Part shown: positions 48,244-56,828 of the stretch, piece by piece | Position numbering within the stretch: position 1 is the stretch's first letter | Layout of the letters: each line of letters opens with the position of its first letter | From: Rhodopseudomonas palustris | Lineage (GTDB): Bacteria > Pseudomonadota > Alphaproteobacteria > Rhizobiales > Xanthobacteraceae | DNA length: 64,000 bases | NCBI RefSeq assembly: GCF_003591005.1 | Contig: NZ_QYYD01000001.1 | Span: forward strand, 1-64,000 | Reading direction: 5' to 3' | Notes under the pieces: generated by a model | The model's database searches: none | Seen by the model: the letters and a program-made list of their open reading frames with translations, nothing else | What the model was told of the DNA's origin: nothing | Translations under genes and position numbers: made by a program

Positions 48244-48741
48244 TTAACTCCCGGCCGGGACCGGAGCAAGCGCAACCCGGTCGGGCTGCGCCTCCGGCGC
48301 CGCGTGGTCGTCCGCGGCGCCATCGAACCGGGCGCGCGCGTGCTGGATGTCGGGGAAATGCTGCTCGGCCCAGCCGACCAGCGCCGTCAGCGGCCCGAGC
48401 ACGGACTCGCCCATCAGCGACAAGCGGTATTCGACGCTCGGCGGCTTGGTCGGAAACACTTGGCGCAGCACCAGCCCGTCGCGCTCCAGGTCGCGCAACG
48501 TCTGCGTCAGCATCCGCTTCGAAATATCTGGAACATCCCGCAGCAGCGCGTTGAATCGCATCGGCTTTTTAGCCAGCGCTATAAGTAGAAGCGTGCTCCA
48601 TTTGCTGCCCAGATGGTCGAGCATATTGCGCACCGGGCAATGCGCGGCGTCGAAACCGAGCGCACGCCAGGCGGCGTAGCGATCGACCAGCGTCGCGCGA
48701 TGCGTCGCGGTGGCCGGGTTCTCTGCAGGTAACCTTGGCAC
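48244..48741 (-). CDS. HxlR-family transcriptional regulator
   Basis: A 165-aa winged-helix regulator. [19 protein letters not shown] (about residues 35-53) with its conserved Cys and [20 protein letters not shown] are hallmarks of HxlR proteins, many of which sense quinones, aldehydes or oxidants. The GTG at 48741 has AAGGAGG about 10 nt upstream. Divergent from the NmrA-like oxidoreductase it probably controls. Confidence 0.9.
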   Translation of the reverse strand: MPRLPAENPATATHRATLVDRYAAWRALGFDAAHCPVRNMLDHLGSKWSTLLLIALAKKPMRFNALLRDVPDISKRMLTQTLRDLERDGLVLRQVFPTKPPSVEYRLSLMGESVLGPLTALVGWAEQHFPDIQHARARFDGAADDHAAPEAQPDRVALAPVPAGS

Positions 48742-48771
48742 GGAAAACTGCCTCCTTACGCCGCTGTTGGA

Positions 48772-48790
48772 AGGTCTCCATTATAGACCT
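48772..48790. promoter_or_regulatory. Candidate HxlR operator in divergent promoter
   Basis: AGGTCT-CCATTAT-AGACCT, a perfect dyad with 6-bp arms. It overlaps TTATAG, a plausible -10 of the oxidoreductase gene, and lies midway between the two starts. Confidence 0.6.
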
Positions 48791-48821
48791 ACTCCCGTTC
48801 GTAAACCACCAGGAGATCCTG

Positions 48822-49697
48822 ATGTCTGCCTCCCGCTTCCTTGTCACCGGCGCCAGCGGTCAGCTTGGCCGCCTCGTGATCGATGGCCTGCTCAAGACCG
48901 TTCCCGGCTCCCAGATCGGCGTCCTCGTCCGCAGCGACAAAGCCGCGGCCGAATTCGCCGCGCGCGGCCTGCACGTCCACCAGGGCGACTACAGCCGTCC
49001 CGAAACGCTGACCGCCGCGTTCGCCGGCGTCGACCGGGCGCTGCTGATCTCGTCCAGCGAGGTCGGCCAGCGCACCGTGCAGCACCGCAACGCCATCGAG
49101 GCCGCGAAGCAGGCAGGCGTGAAGCTGCTCGCCTACACCAGCCTGCTGCATGCCAACACGTCCCCGCTCGGCCTCGCCGAGGAACACCGCCAGACCGAAG
49201 CCGCGCTGACAGCTTCCGGCGTGCCGCACGTCCTGCTTCGCAACGGCTGGTACACCGAGAACTACGCCGCCTCGATCCCGGCGGCGCTGGCGCATGGCGC
49301 CCTGCTCGGCAGCGCCGGCGACGGCCGGATCGCCTCGGCGGCGCGCGCCGACTACGCCGAAGCCGCCATCAAAGTGTTGACCGTTGACGCTGCGCAGGTC
49401 GGACGAGTTTATGAGCTGGCCGGCGATGCGCCCTACACGCTCGCCGAATTCGCCGCCGAGCTGAGCCGGCAGAGCGGCAAGCCGGTGGTCTATCGGAATC
49501 TGCCGGAAGCGGACTACAAGGCGGCCCTGATCGGCGCCGGCCTGCCCGAGCCGTTCGCGGCGCTGCTGGCCGATTCCGATGCCGGCGCCGCAAAGGGCGC
49601 GCTGAACGACAGTAGCGGCGACCTCGCCCGGCTGATCGGCCGGCCAACCACGCCGCTCGCGGCAACCATCGCGGCTGCCTTGGCTGCGTCGCGCTAG
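48822..49697 (+). CDS. NmrA-like NAD(P)-dependent oxidoreductase (QorB-like)
   Basis: A 291-aa atypical short-chain dehydrogenase. The Rossmann motif VTGASGQLGRLV (residues 8-19) is intact. NmrA/HSCARG-type quinone reductases such as QorB share LLISSSEVGQRTVQHRNAI and the YTSLLHA pattern where Tyr-x-x-x-Lys would be. AGGAG lies 6 nt before the ATG at 48822. Pairing with HxlR matches the ytfG-ytfH arrangement in enterobacteria. Confidence 0.88.
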   Translation: MSASRFLVTGASGQLGRLVIDGLLKTVPGSQIGVLVRSDKAAAEFAARGLHVHQGDYSRPETLTAAFAGVDRALLISSSEVGQRTVQHRNAIEAAKQAGVKLLAYTSLLHANTSPLGLAEEHRQTEAALTASGVPHVLLRNGWYTENYAASIPAALAHGALLGSAGDGRIASAARADYAEAAIKVLTVDAAQVGRVYELAGDAPYTLAEFAAELSRQSGKPVVYRNLPEADYKAALIGAGLPEPFAALLADSDAGAAKGALNDSSGDLARLIGRPTTPLAATIAAALAASR

Positions 49698-50287
49698 CGC
49701 TGACCGATCAGACCGCGCACCAGTTCGGACAGGGCAGCTCGCATCTCCTTCTTAAAGCTCCGGCGCGGAGCGGCGAGCTGCTCCAGCACCATCCCGACCG
49801 TCGCCGAGACGAAGATGTCGGCGTGCAGCCGCGGCGCGCGTGAGCCCGCCGCGGTCAGCGCCAGCTCGGCACTGCGGCGCCAGGTCTGGTGCCATTCGGC
49901 GACGATCGGCCGGTAGCGATCATCCCGCGCCGCCGCGAGGAAAGCTTCATAGCAGGCGACGTGGATCTCCGGCTCAGTATCGAGTTCTTTTGCGTACCAA
50001 CCGACCAGCGCATCGATCCACGCCCCGACGTCGAGCGCCTCGCTCTGCAGCCTGAGCGCCAGCGCCCGCAGCCGCTTGACCTCACGGATCAGCGCGAAAT
50101 TCAGTGCGGCCTCGACCAGGAGATCGCGGCTGCGATAGCGGTGCGTGATCGCCCCGAGCGACATCCCAATCTCGGCCGCGACCGCGCGATGGGTGACGGC
50201 TTTCAGTCCGCTACGGCCGATCAGGCGCAGTGTCGCCTCCATCATGTCGCGTTCGCGCTCGCTCATGTCCAGCTCGCTCATATCCAT
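49694..50287 (-). CDS. TetR-family transcriptional regulator
   Basis: A 197-aa regulator with an N-terminal helix-turn-helix (GLKAVTHRAVAAEIGMSLGA, about 27-46, then ITHRYRSRDLLVEAAL) and a helical ligand domain. Divergent from a GST gene at 50430 with two dyads between, so local control is likely. It ends tail to tail with the oxidoreductase gene, sharing a CTAG. Confidence 0.9.
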   Translation of the reverse strand: MDMSELDMSERERDMMEATLRLIGRSGLKAVTHRAVAAEIGMSLGAITHRYRSRDLLVEAALNFALIREVKRLRALALRLQSEALDVGAWIDALVGWYAKELDTEPEIHVACYEAFLAAARDDRYRPIVAEWHQTWRRSAELALTAAGSRAPRLHADIFVSATVGMVLEQLAAPRRSFKKEMRAALSELVRGLIGQR

Positions 50288-50324
50288 CGCTTGACAGCAG
50301 CCCCGATCTCATCAATCTTCTTAC

Positions 50325-50338
50325 AGAACATTTGTTCT
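50325..50338. promoter_or_regulatory. Candidate TetR operator
   Basis: AGAACA-TT-TGTTCT, a perfect 14-bp dyad. It follows a TTGACA at 50291 by a promoter length, so it would cover the start of GST transcription. Confidence 0.6.
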
Positions 50339-50353
50339 TTTTATCATGACAAC

Positions 50354-50372
50354 GGTTCTAGACCCCAGAACC
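50354..50372. promoter_or_regulatory. Second candidate TetR operator
   Basis: GGTTCT-AGACCCC-AGAACC shares the GTTCT/AGAAC half-sites with the dyad at 50325-50338, with wider spacing. Confidence 0.4.
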
Positions 50373-50429
50373 GCGGCGCCGATGATATCGCCGAGCGCTG
50401 ACGAAACCGCCCACCATGGAGGCAATTCT

Positions 50430-51074
50430 ATGCCGACCTATCGCCTGCATTATTTCCCTGAATCCGGCAACAGCTACAAGCTGGCGCTGATGCTGACGCT
50501 GTGCGGACAGACGTTTGAGCCGGTGTGGACTGATTTCGGCAGCGGCGTCACAAGGACGCCGGAATGGCGCGCCCGCGTCAACGCGATGGGCGAGATCCCG
50601 GTGCTCGAACAGGATGGCGTGCGGCTGACGCAGACCGCGCCGATCCTGCTGCAGCTCGCCGAGCGCTACGGCCGGTTCGGCGGCGTCACCGCGGAGGAGA
50701 AGTTCGAAGTGCTGCGCTGGCTGTTTTGGGACAACCACAAGCTCAGCAGCTACGCCGCGACCTATCGGTTCGCGCGCACCTACATGCCGTCGGCGAACCA
50801 GGACGTGCAAGCCTATTTCCGCCGGAGGATCGACGATGCGCTCGGCATCCTCGGCACCCATCTGCGCGACCACGCGTTTGCGATCGGCGACGCCCCGACC
50901 ATCGCGGACTTTTCGATGATGGCGTATCTGTCGTTTCCCAACGCCGAGACTGGTTTCGATCTTCCAAGCCGACACCCGGAAGTGCAGGCCTGGCTCGACC
51001 GCATCGCGGCGTTGCCGGGTTGGCGCTCGCCGTACGATCTGCTGCCGGGACAACGGCTGCCGCGATTCGCCTGA
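50430..51074 (+). CDS. Glutathione S-transferase family protein
   Basis: A 214-aa GST with an N-terminal thioredoxin-like domain (PTYRLHYFPESGNSYKLALM, then GEIPVLEQDG with the cis-Pro and LTQTAPILLQLAE) and a helical C-terminal domain. Ser in ESGNSYK may activate glutathione. Likely controlled by the divergent TetR gene. It is only distantly similar to the GST at 34913. Confidence 0.9.
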   Translation: MPTYRLHYFPESGNSYKLALMLTLCGQTFEPVWTDFGSGVTRTPEWRARVNAMGEIPVLEQDGVRLTQTAPILLQLAERYGRFGGVTAEEKFEVLRWLFWDNHKLSSYAATYRFARTYMPSANQDVQAYFRRRIDDALGILGTHLRDHAFAIGDAPTIADFSMMAYLSFPNAETGFDLPSRHPEVQAWLDRIAALPGWRSPYDLLPGQRLPRFA

Positions 51075-51088
51075 GCGGCGCCACGCAA

Positions 51089-51835
51089 TCACGGGATGGC
51101 GACCCGCGCCATCGCCCGCGTTACTGCATTGATGAAGCCGTCGCGGGCGTCGGAATGCCCCTGCCCGCGCGGCTCCAGCACGTTGCGCAGCAGGAAGCGT
51201 CCGGTCAGGTCGAAGCCATCGCGCAGGTCCTGTTGCGACCAGCCGGACGGGCTGTCCTCGTCGCGCAGGAAGGCCGGGAGCCGCAGCAGCTTGTCGCGCC
51301 ACGGCTCGCCGGCGCTGCGCGACACCGCGCCGCCCGACTTCGGCGAGACGTAGATCAGATCGGTCGTCACGCCGGTCGCCGCACAGGTCGACAGATCGAG
51401 GCCGAAGCCGAGTTCGGCGAGCATCGCCAACTCAAACCGGATCAGATACGCCGCCGCGCCGCCGGCGTCGTCGAAATCGTCGAGCGTATGCTCGAGCATC
51501 GCGTAGATCTCTTGATGCGGATCGCGCTCCGGCAGCAGCCGCGCCAGCGAGGCCAAATGGGTGACGCCATACACCGCATGCGACGACGCCAGCATTGTCG
51601 CCGCGCGCAGCCGCGTGCCTTCGAGCTGATAATAGCCGAGATGCTCGTCGAGCCGCGCCCGCCACACCGCCAGCACGCTGTTGCCGGGCTGCAGCAGCGG
51701 CCGCATCCGCGATGACGCGCCGCCGCGCACCATGCCGAGATGCCGGCCGTGCTCGCGCGTCAATAGCTCGACGATCGCGGCGGACTCGCCGTGCCGCCGT
51801 ACCCCGAGAATGATGCCCTCGTCGCTCCATTCCAT
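51089..51835 (-). CDS. recO: DNA repair protein RecO
   Basis: Loads RecA on SSB-coated DNA with RecF/RecR. The 248-aa protein starts [18 protein letters not shown], typical of rhizobial RecO, with an N-terminal OB fold and a helical C-terminal domain. Zinc cysteines are mostly absent, with a single Cys at STCAATG. The ATG at 51835 was chosen over longer extensions. Confidence 0.93.
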   Translation of the reverse strand: MEWSDEGIILGVRRHGESAAIVELLTREHGRHLGMVRGGASSRMRPLLQPGNSVLAVWRARLDEHLGYYQLEGTRLRAATMLASSHAVYGVTHLASLARLLPERDPHQEIYAMLEHTLDDFDDAGGAAAYLIRFELAMLAELGFGLDLSTCAATGVTTDLIYVSPKSGGAVSRSAGEPWRDKLLRLPAFLRDEDSPSGWSQQDLRDGFDLTGRFLLRNVLEPRGQGHSDARDGFINAVTRAMARVAIP

Positions 51836-51891
51836 TGGAGCAACGCTACAGGATTTCGTCGGTCGGCGCAGCGGCTGAGCCCACCTTAGTT

Positions 51892-52161
51892 TCAGCGATG
51901 ACGATAGGACCGACGGCGGGCCTGTGATACCGGTTCGGGGGCCGCGAGTGGCGCAACGGCGCCGGTAAAAGCTCGGGGTGAGGACACGGCGCCTCCGGCC
52001 TCTTCCAGTCCCATCCGGCCTGCCGGCGTTAGCGCGCCGCCGTTCAGCACGTCCCGGTTGGGATACATGGACTGGAAGGCCGCGGGCTCCTGCGCCGACG
52101 CAGATGTGGCCGTGATGATCGCTAGCACCGCCGTCGCGACGACCGTCTTCCCTGCCGTCAT
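51892..52161 (-). CDS. Small secreted hypothetical protein
   Basis: An 89-aa protein with a signal peptide ([19 protein letters not shown], cleavage after SAQ about residue 24). The mature part has [20 protein letters not shown] and ends in a basic RRRSYRHR. Similar short exported proteins occur in Bradyrhizobium, function unknown. It sits between era and recO. Confidence 0.65.
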   Translation of the reverse strand: MTAGKTVVATAVLAIITATSASAQEPAAFQSMYPNRDVLNGGALTPAGRMGLEEAGGAVSSPRAFTGAVAPLAAPEPVSQARRRSYRHR

Positions 52162-52347
52162 GGCTGTCTCCGTTGAATCGGACGCGCGGTGCCGGAGAAT
52201 ACCGGGCTTTGCACGCCGAAACCTCAGCAGGAAACATGTAGGAGCGATCTGATCCTGCAGTCGGACGCTACGGCTCACATATTCGCGACCAAGCGCCGGG
52301 GCGCAGATCTGATCGCAGCCGAAGGCTGCGGCCCGAACTGGACAATC

Positions 52348-52743
52348 CTACCCGGTGAACCAGCCGCGCGCGTCGCCGGTGTAGGACAGATAGATCCCGG
52401 CGCCGGTCAGCGCGCAGGAGACGATATCGATCCAGATGCCGGGCTCGATGCCATTGGCCCCGATGATCTGCATCAGAGAAACTACCGAAAACGCCAGCGA
52501 GGCCGTCAACACCGCGCGCGCCCATTTCTTACGGCCATGTGCGGCGAGCCAGACCAGATAGGTCAGCAGGATGATCAGTCCGGCCGCGATGGTGTTGGCG
52601 GCGGCGATCACGCTCGCTGACATATCCGCGTCCATGGTGCGGTCCTGAAACGCAACCGAGATGCAATCGAGCGTCACCGACGCCAACAGCAATACTTCGA
52701 ACCAATACACGTTGCGCGGAACGCTGATTGTGGCGTCGGTCAT
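52348..52743 (-). CDS. Small integral membrane protein, coupled to era
   Basis: A 131-aa protein with four hydrophobic segments (YWFEVLLLASVTLDCISVAF first). Its ATG overlaps the era stop by 4 bp, so it is probably translated with era. I do not recognise the family. The 186 bp after it before the next gene hold nothing notable. Confidence 0.7.
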   Translation of the reverse strand: MTDATISVPRNVYWFEVLLLASVTLDCISVAFQDRTMDADMSASVIAAANTIAAGLIILLTYLVWLAAHGRKKWARAVLTASLAFSVVSLMQIIGANGIEPGIWIDIVSCALTGAGIYLSYTGDARGWFTG

Positions 52744-53663
52744 TCCTTGGGGAACTCCAAGCCCATTTCGCGGTAGCGCTCCGGGTCGTTTTCCCAACCT
52801 TCCCGAACTTTCACGAACAGGAACAGGTGGACCTTCTGCTCGAGGATTTCGCTGATTTCCCGGCGCGCGTCCGCGCCAATCGCCCTGATGGTCGCGCCGC
52901 CGGCGCCAAGCACGATCTTCCGCTGGCTCTCGCGCTCGACGAAGATGGTCTGCTCGATCTTCACCGAGCCGTCCTTGCGCTCGGTCCAAGTGTCGGTCTC
53001 GACCGTGGACTGATACGGCAGTTCCTGATGCAGCTTGCGGAAGATCTTCTCGCGAGTGATTTCCGCCGCGAGATGCCGCAGCGGCGCGTCCGACATCTGG
53101 TCTTCGGGATAATGGAACGGCCCTGGCGGCACCTTTTCTGCCAGCACGCGGCGCAAGTCGTCGACACCGTCGCCGGACAGCGCCGAGATCATGAACGTGC
53201 GTTCGAAGGCGAGCTTCTCATTGGCGCGCTGCGCCAGGCCGAGCAGCTTTTCGCGCGGCACCAGGTCGATCTTGTTGAGCACCAGAAGCTTGGGGCGTGC
53301 GACGTTCTGCAGATTGTCGAAGATCGCCTCGGCCTGTTCGTCGATCCCGGCACGGGCGTCGAGCAGCACGCAGACCAGATCGGCATCGTGGGCGCCACTC
53401 CAGGCGGTCTTCACCATGGCGCGGTCGAGCCGGCGCTTGGGCGCGAAGATGCCGGGTGTATCGACCAGGATGATCTGCGAGCGGCCCTCCACCACGATGC
53501 CGCGGATCAACGCGCGCGTTGTCTGCACCTTGCGCGACACGATGGTGACCTTGGAGCCGACCAGCGCATTGACGAGCGTCGACTTGCCGACATTGGGCGC
53601 GCCGATCAGCGCAACGAAGCCGCAGCGGCTATTCACATCGAGGGGTTCGACCGGCTCAGACAT
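52740..53663 (-). CDS. era: GTPase Era
   Basis: Ribosome-assembly GTPase binding the 3' end of 16S rRNA. The 307-aa protein has G1 GAPNVGKST, G3 DTPG, G4 NKID and a C-terminal KH domain (AGGATIRAIGADARREISE). The ATG at 53663 overlaps the rnc stop; a GTG at 53678 is an alternative. Confidence 0.96.
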   Translation of the reverse strand: MSEPVEPLDVNSRCGFVALIGAPNVGKSTLVNALVGSKVTIVSRKVQTTRALIRGIVVEGRSQIILVDTPGIFAPKRRLDRAMVKTAWSGAHDADLVCVLLDARAGIDEQAEAIFDNLQNVARPKLLVLNKIDLVPREKLLGLAQRANEKLAFERTFMISALSGDGVDDLRRVLAEKVPPGPFHYPEDQMSDAPLRHLAAEITREKIFRKLHQELPYQSTVETDTWTERKDGSVKIEQTIFVERESQRKIVLGAGGATIRAIGADARREISEILEQKVHLFLFVKVREGWENDPERYREMGLEFPKE

Positions 53664-54474
53664 CGTTGTTGCCGCCACTAACGCCTTCGCGCGCGAGCAT
53701 CACCGAGGCGGCGACCTTCTCGGCCGCGCGCTTGCTGCCGCCAACACCCTCGGCGTCCTCGAGGCCCGGCAGGCTGACGGCGACGCGGAATTGCGGATCG
53801 TGATGCGGCCCGGTGCGCTCGACCTCGCGATACACCGGCGTTGGCAGGCCCTTGCCCTGCGCCCATTCTTGCAGCACGGTCTTCGGATCGCGTAGCGAGC
53901 GGGCCGGCTTCTTCATCCGCTCGGTCCAATTGCGCTGCACGAAATCTGCGGCCGCCGGGTAGCCGCCGTCGAGATAGACCGCGCCGATGACGGCCTCGCA
54001 AATGTCTCCGAGCACGGATTTGCGCAGCCGCGCTCCGGCGCCCGCGCCGACGGTGCCGAGCTTGATGCCTTCGTCGAGATCGAGGCTGCGCGCGACGTCG
54101 GCGCAGGTTTCCTTGCGCACCAGATCGGCCAGCCTCTTCGACAGTTCGCCCTCATCCGCATTCGGGAAGGCGCGATAAAGCATGTCGGACACCACGAGCC
54201 CAAGCACGTGATCGCCGAGAAATTCGAGCCGCTGATAGCTGTCCGCACGATTGCGCGCCGACTTCAGCGCGGAGACGTGCGTGAGCGCCGTGTTGAGTAG
54301 CGACGGGTCCGCAAAGCTATGACCGATCCGCTGTTCGATCGCGACCGCCGTTGCCTTCGACTTCGCCCTGCTGCGACGCTTGCGGCCGGCCGGCTGATCG
54401 CTCGCCGGCTGAGCCGGCACAGGCGGCTCGGCTGCGGGCGCCGGGCGGTCGATGCTGGTCACGTCCTCTGTCAT
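53656..54474 (-). CDS. rnc: Ribonuclease III
   Basis: Cleaves double-stranded RNA in rRNA and mRNA processing. The 272-aa protein has a Pro/Ala- and Lys/Arg-rich extra N terminus of about 45 residues, the signature RLEFLGDHVLGLVVSD and a C-terminal dsRNA-binding domain. The ATG overlaps the lepB stop by 4 bp. The N-terminal extension is longer than in E. coli. Confidence 0.95.
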   Translation of the reverse strand: MTEDVTSIDRPAPAAEPPVPAQPASDQPAGRKRRSRAKSKATAVAIEQRIGHSFADPSLLNTALTHVSALKSARNRADSYQRLEFLGDHVLGLVVSDMLYRAFPNADEGELSKRLADLVRKETCADVARSLDLDEGIKLGTVGAGAGARLRKSVLGDICEAVIGAVYLDGGYPAAADFVQRNWTERMKKPARSLRDPKTVLQEWAQGKGLPTPVYREVERTGPHHDPQFRVAVSLPGLEDAEGVGGSKRAAEKVAASVMLAREGVSGGNNDV

Positions 54475-55229
54475 CGCACGATCGAGAAAATACGGCTCCA
54501 GCGCACTGCCGTCGGCCAGCGCCAGATTTGCCAGGCGTGCTCGCCTTCGGCGATCGAGAAAAAGATCATCTGGGCGCGGCCGATGATGTTTTCGAACGGC
54601 ACATAACCGACCGCGGACAGCACGCGGCTGTCGGTCGAGTTGTCGCGGTTGTCGCCCATCATGAAGAAATTGCCCGGCGGCACGGTATAGACGTTGGTGT
54701 TGTCGTAAAAGCCATTGTCGACGCAATCGAGCGTATCGTAGCTGACGCCGTTCGGCAGCGTCTCCTTCCAGCGCTTGACCCGAGCGGTCGCCTCAGACCC
54801 GCACGGATCTTCACCCACGAAGTCGGGCAAGCGTTCGCGCTGCACCGGCTTGTCGTTGATGTACAACAGCCCTTCCCGCATCTGGATGCGGTCGCCCGGC
54901 AGCCCAATCACGCGCTTGATGTAGTCGGTGGAGTCGTCCTTCGGCAGCCGAAACACCACGACGTCGCCGCGGTTCGGCTCCGAGCCGAAGATCCGGCCGG
55001 AGAAGATCGGCGGCGACAGCGGAATCGAATAGTGGCTGTAGCCATAAGAGTATTTCGACACGAACAGATAGTCGCCGACCAACAGCGTCGCCTTCATCGA
55101 TCCGGACGGGATGTTGAATGGCTGGAACAGAAAGGTGCGGATCACCAGAGCGATGATGAGGGCATGGATGACGACGCGGATCGTTTCGCCAATGCCGCTC
55201 TCAGATTTCGTACCGGATGTCACGCTCAT
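54471..55229 (-). CDS. lepB: Signal peptidase I
   Basis: Removes signal peptides at the periplasmic face of the inner membrane. The 252-aa protein has one N-terminal membrane helix, catalytic Ser44 in PSGSMKATL and Lys105 in DYIKRVIGLPGD, and the box E motif GDNRDNSTDSR. The ATG at 55229 was chosen over one 11 codons upstream. Confidence 0.95.
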   Translation of the reverse strand: MSVTSGTKSESGIGETIRVVIHALIIALVIRTFLFQPFNIPSGSMKATLLVGDYLFVSKYSYGYSHYSIPLSPPIFSGRIFGSEPNRGDVVVFRLPKDDSTDYIKRVIGLPGDRIQMREGLLYINDKPVQRERLPDFVGEDPCGSEATARVKRWKETLPNGVSYDTLDCVDNGFYDNTNVYTVPPGNFFMMGDNRDNSTDSRVLSAVGYVPFENIIGRAQMIFFSIAEGEHAWQIWRWPTAVRWSRIFSIVR

Positions 55230-55482
55230 CGCTTTCCCGATTTTCCGTCGCGGTCGCCGCACGGTGGACGATTGTTCTCAGGCGAAGCGGGCCGCGCCGC
55301 GATGAGAAGTGGCTGGGCGGCATCGGCCGGAATCCGGACGCTTAAACCGGAGACTCGACCCGCCGGGGGTTCCGCGCGGTTGTAGACCGTTGTCGCGGGG
55401 CGTGCAATCAACAGTCCCGTCAAAACTCGCTAATCCTATGACAGATCAGCGGCTTTTGGTTTGGCGCCAGGCCGCATGGCGG

Positions 55483-55902
55483 TCAGCCGGGCGGCGCCGG
55501 GTTGGCAGAGATCACCACGAAGGCCTGGGCCAGCGGCCATTCATCGGTGATCGATAGATCGATCTGGGCAACCATGCCGGCCGGCGTCAGTGCATCAAGC
55601 CGGGCCTTTGCACCGCCGGTCAGCAGCATGGTCGGACGTCCACCGCGCTGATTGACAACGCCCATGTCACGCCACCAGACCCCGAGCCGAATGCCTGTTC
55701 CAAGCGCCTTGGAACAGGCCTCCTTGGCGGCGAAGCGTTTGGCGTAGGTCGCCGCTACCATATTAGCGTTGTTGGCGCGGCGGTCGGCTTTGGCGCGCTC
55801 GACGTCGGTGAAAATCCGATCGAGGAAGCGTTCGCCGTGCCGATCGAGGACCTTGGCGATCCGGGTGATGTCGATCAGGTCCGAACCGATGCCGATGATC
55901 AT
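55483..55902 (-). CDS. acpS: Holo-ACP synthase
   Basis: Transfers phosphopantetheine from CoA to apo-ACP. The 139-aa protein has GIGSDLIDI (Asp8 region, Mg2+) and [14 protein letters not shown]. Its ATG overlaps the pdxJ stop by 4 bp. The 253 bp between it and lepB hold no gene. Confidence 0.95.
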   Translation of the reverse strand: MIIGIGSDLIDITRIAKVLDRHGERFLDRIFTDVERAKADRRANNANMVAATYAKRFAAKEACSKALGTGIRLGVWWRDMGVVNQRGGRPTMLLTGGAKARLDALTPAGMVAQIDLSITDEWPLAQAFVVISANPAPPG

Positions 55903-56663
55903 GCGGCGGCGACCTTGGCGCGGCCGCGGTCCATCGCGGCCCGCATCGCCCTCACCGTCTCGCCAAGGCCGACGAACAGCGCCTCGCCGATCATGTAGAA
56001 GCCGATGTTGAGTTCGACGATCTGCGGCAGCGCCGCGATGGTCTCGGCGGTGGCGTAATCGAGGCCGTGACCGGCATGGACTTCCAGCCCAGCCGAGCGC
56101 GCCAGCGCCGCGCCGGCGACGATCCGGCGCCATTCCTCGGCGGCCCTGGCCGGCTCGTCGTCGGCGATGGCGTCGCACCAGGCGCCCGTGTGCAACTCGA
56201 TCGCCGGTGCCTTCAGCTGCGCGGCCATTTCGATCTGCGCCGGGTCGGCGGCGATGAACAGCGACACCCGGATGCCGGCGTCGTTGAACCGCGCGATCGA
56301 TGGCGCCAGCGAGTCGCGCTGTCCAACGACATCGAGACCACCTTCGGTGGTCAGTTCCTCGCGCCGCTCAGGCACCAGGCACACCGCGTGCGGCTGCACG
56401 CCGAGCGCGATCCGCACCATGTCGGGCGTCGCCGCCATCTCGAAATTCAGCGGCTTGGAGATCTCCGCCTTCAGCCGCTCCATGTCGTTGTCGCGGATAT
56501 GGCGGCGATCCTCCCGCAGATGGGCCGTGATGCCGTCGGCGCCGGCTTCGATCGCGGTCAAGGCCGCGCGCAGGGGATCAGGGTGGCGCCCGCCGCGGGC
56601 ATTCCGCACCGTAGCGACGTGATCGATATTCACTCCGAGGCGCAGCGGAGAAATGTTCGGCAT
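55899..56663 (-). CDS. pdxJ: Pyridoxine 5'-phosphate synthase
   Basis: Last step of DXP-dependent vitamin B6 synthesis. The 254-aa TIM-barrel protein starts [19 protein letters not shown] and has [13 protein letters not shown] and [10 protein letters not shown]. The ATG at 56663 excludes codons derived from the neighbouring repeat. The pdxJ-acpS-lepB-rnc-era order is typical. Confidence 0.96.
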   Translation of the reverse strand: MPNISPLRLGVNIDHVATVRNARGGRHPDPLRAALTAIEAGADGITAHLREDRRHIRDNDMERLKAEISKPLNFEMAATPDMVRIALGVQPHAVCLVPERREELTTEGGLDVVGQRDSLAPSIARFNDAGIRVSLFIAADPAQIEMAAQLKAPAIELHTGAWCDAIADDEPARAAEEWRRIVAGAALARSAGLEVHAGHGLDYATAETIAALPQIVELNIGFYMIGEALFVGLGETVRAMRAAMDRGRAKVAAA

Positions 56664-56684
56664 CGTTGAACCTGCAGTTGAATT

Positions 56685-56802
56685 CGTCATTGCGAGAAGC
56701 GGAGCGACGAAGCAATCCACGCCGCGCGTGCGGACCCTGGATTGCTTCGCGGAGCCTGTGCCCGGACGGCGCGAAGCGTCGATCCGGGTGCTCGCAATGA
56801 CG
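56685..56802. repeat. Palindromic intergenic repeat, family B (long)
   Basis: CGTCATTGCGAG at the left and CTCGCAATGACG at the right, inner arms AGCAATCCA/TGGATTGCT; about 40 bp longer than the copy at 19340. It lies between rsh and pdxJ and may separate their transcripts. Confidence 0.85.
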
Positions 56803-56828
56803 CAGATACTAGCTGATTCACGCGCGCG

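Noticed and set aside
46210-48588. A 792-codon open frame opposite parC
   Set aside because: Shadow of parC; no domain, no ribosome site, and biased composition.
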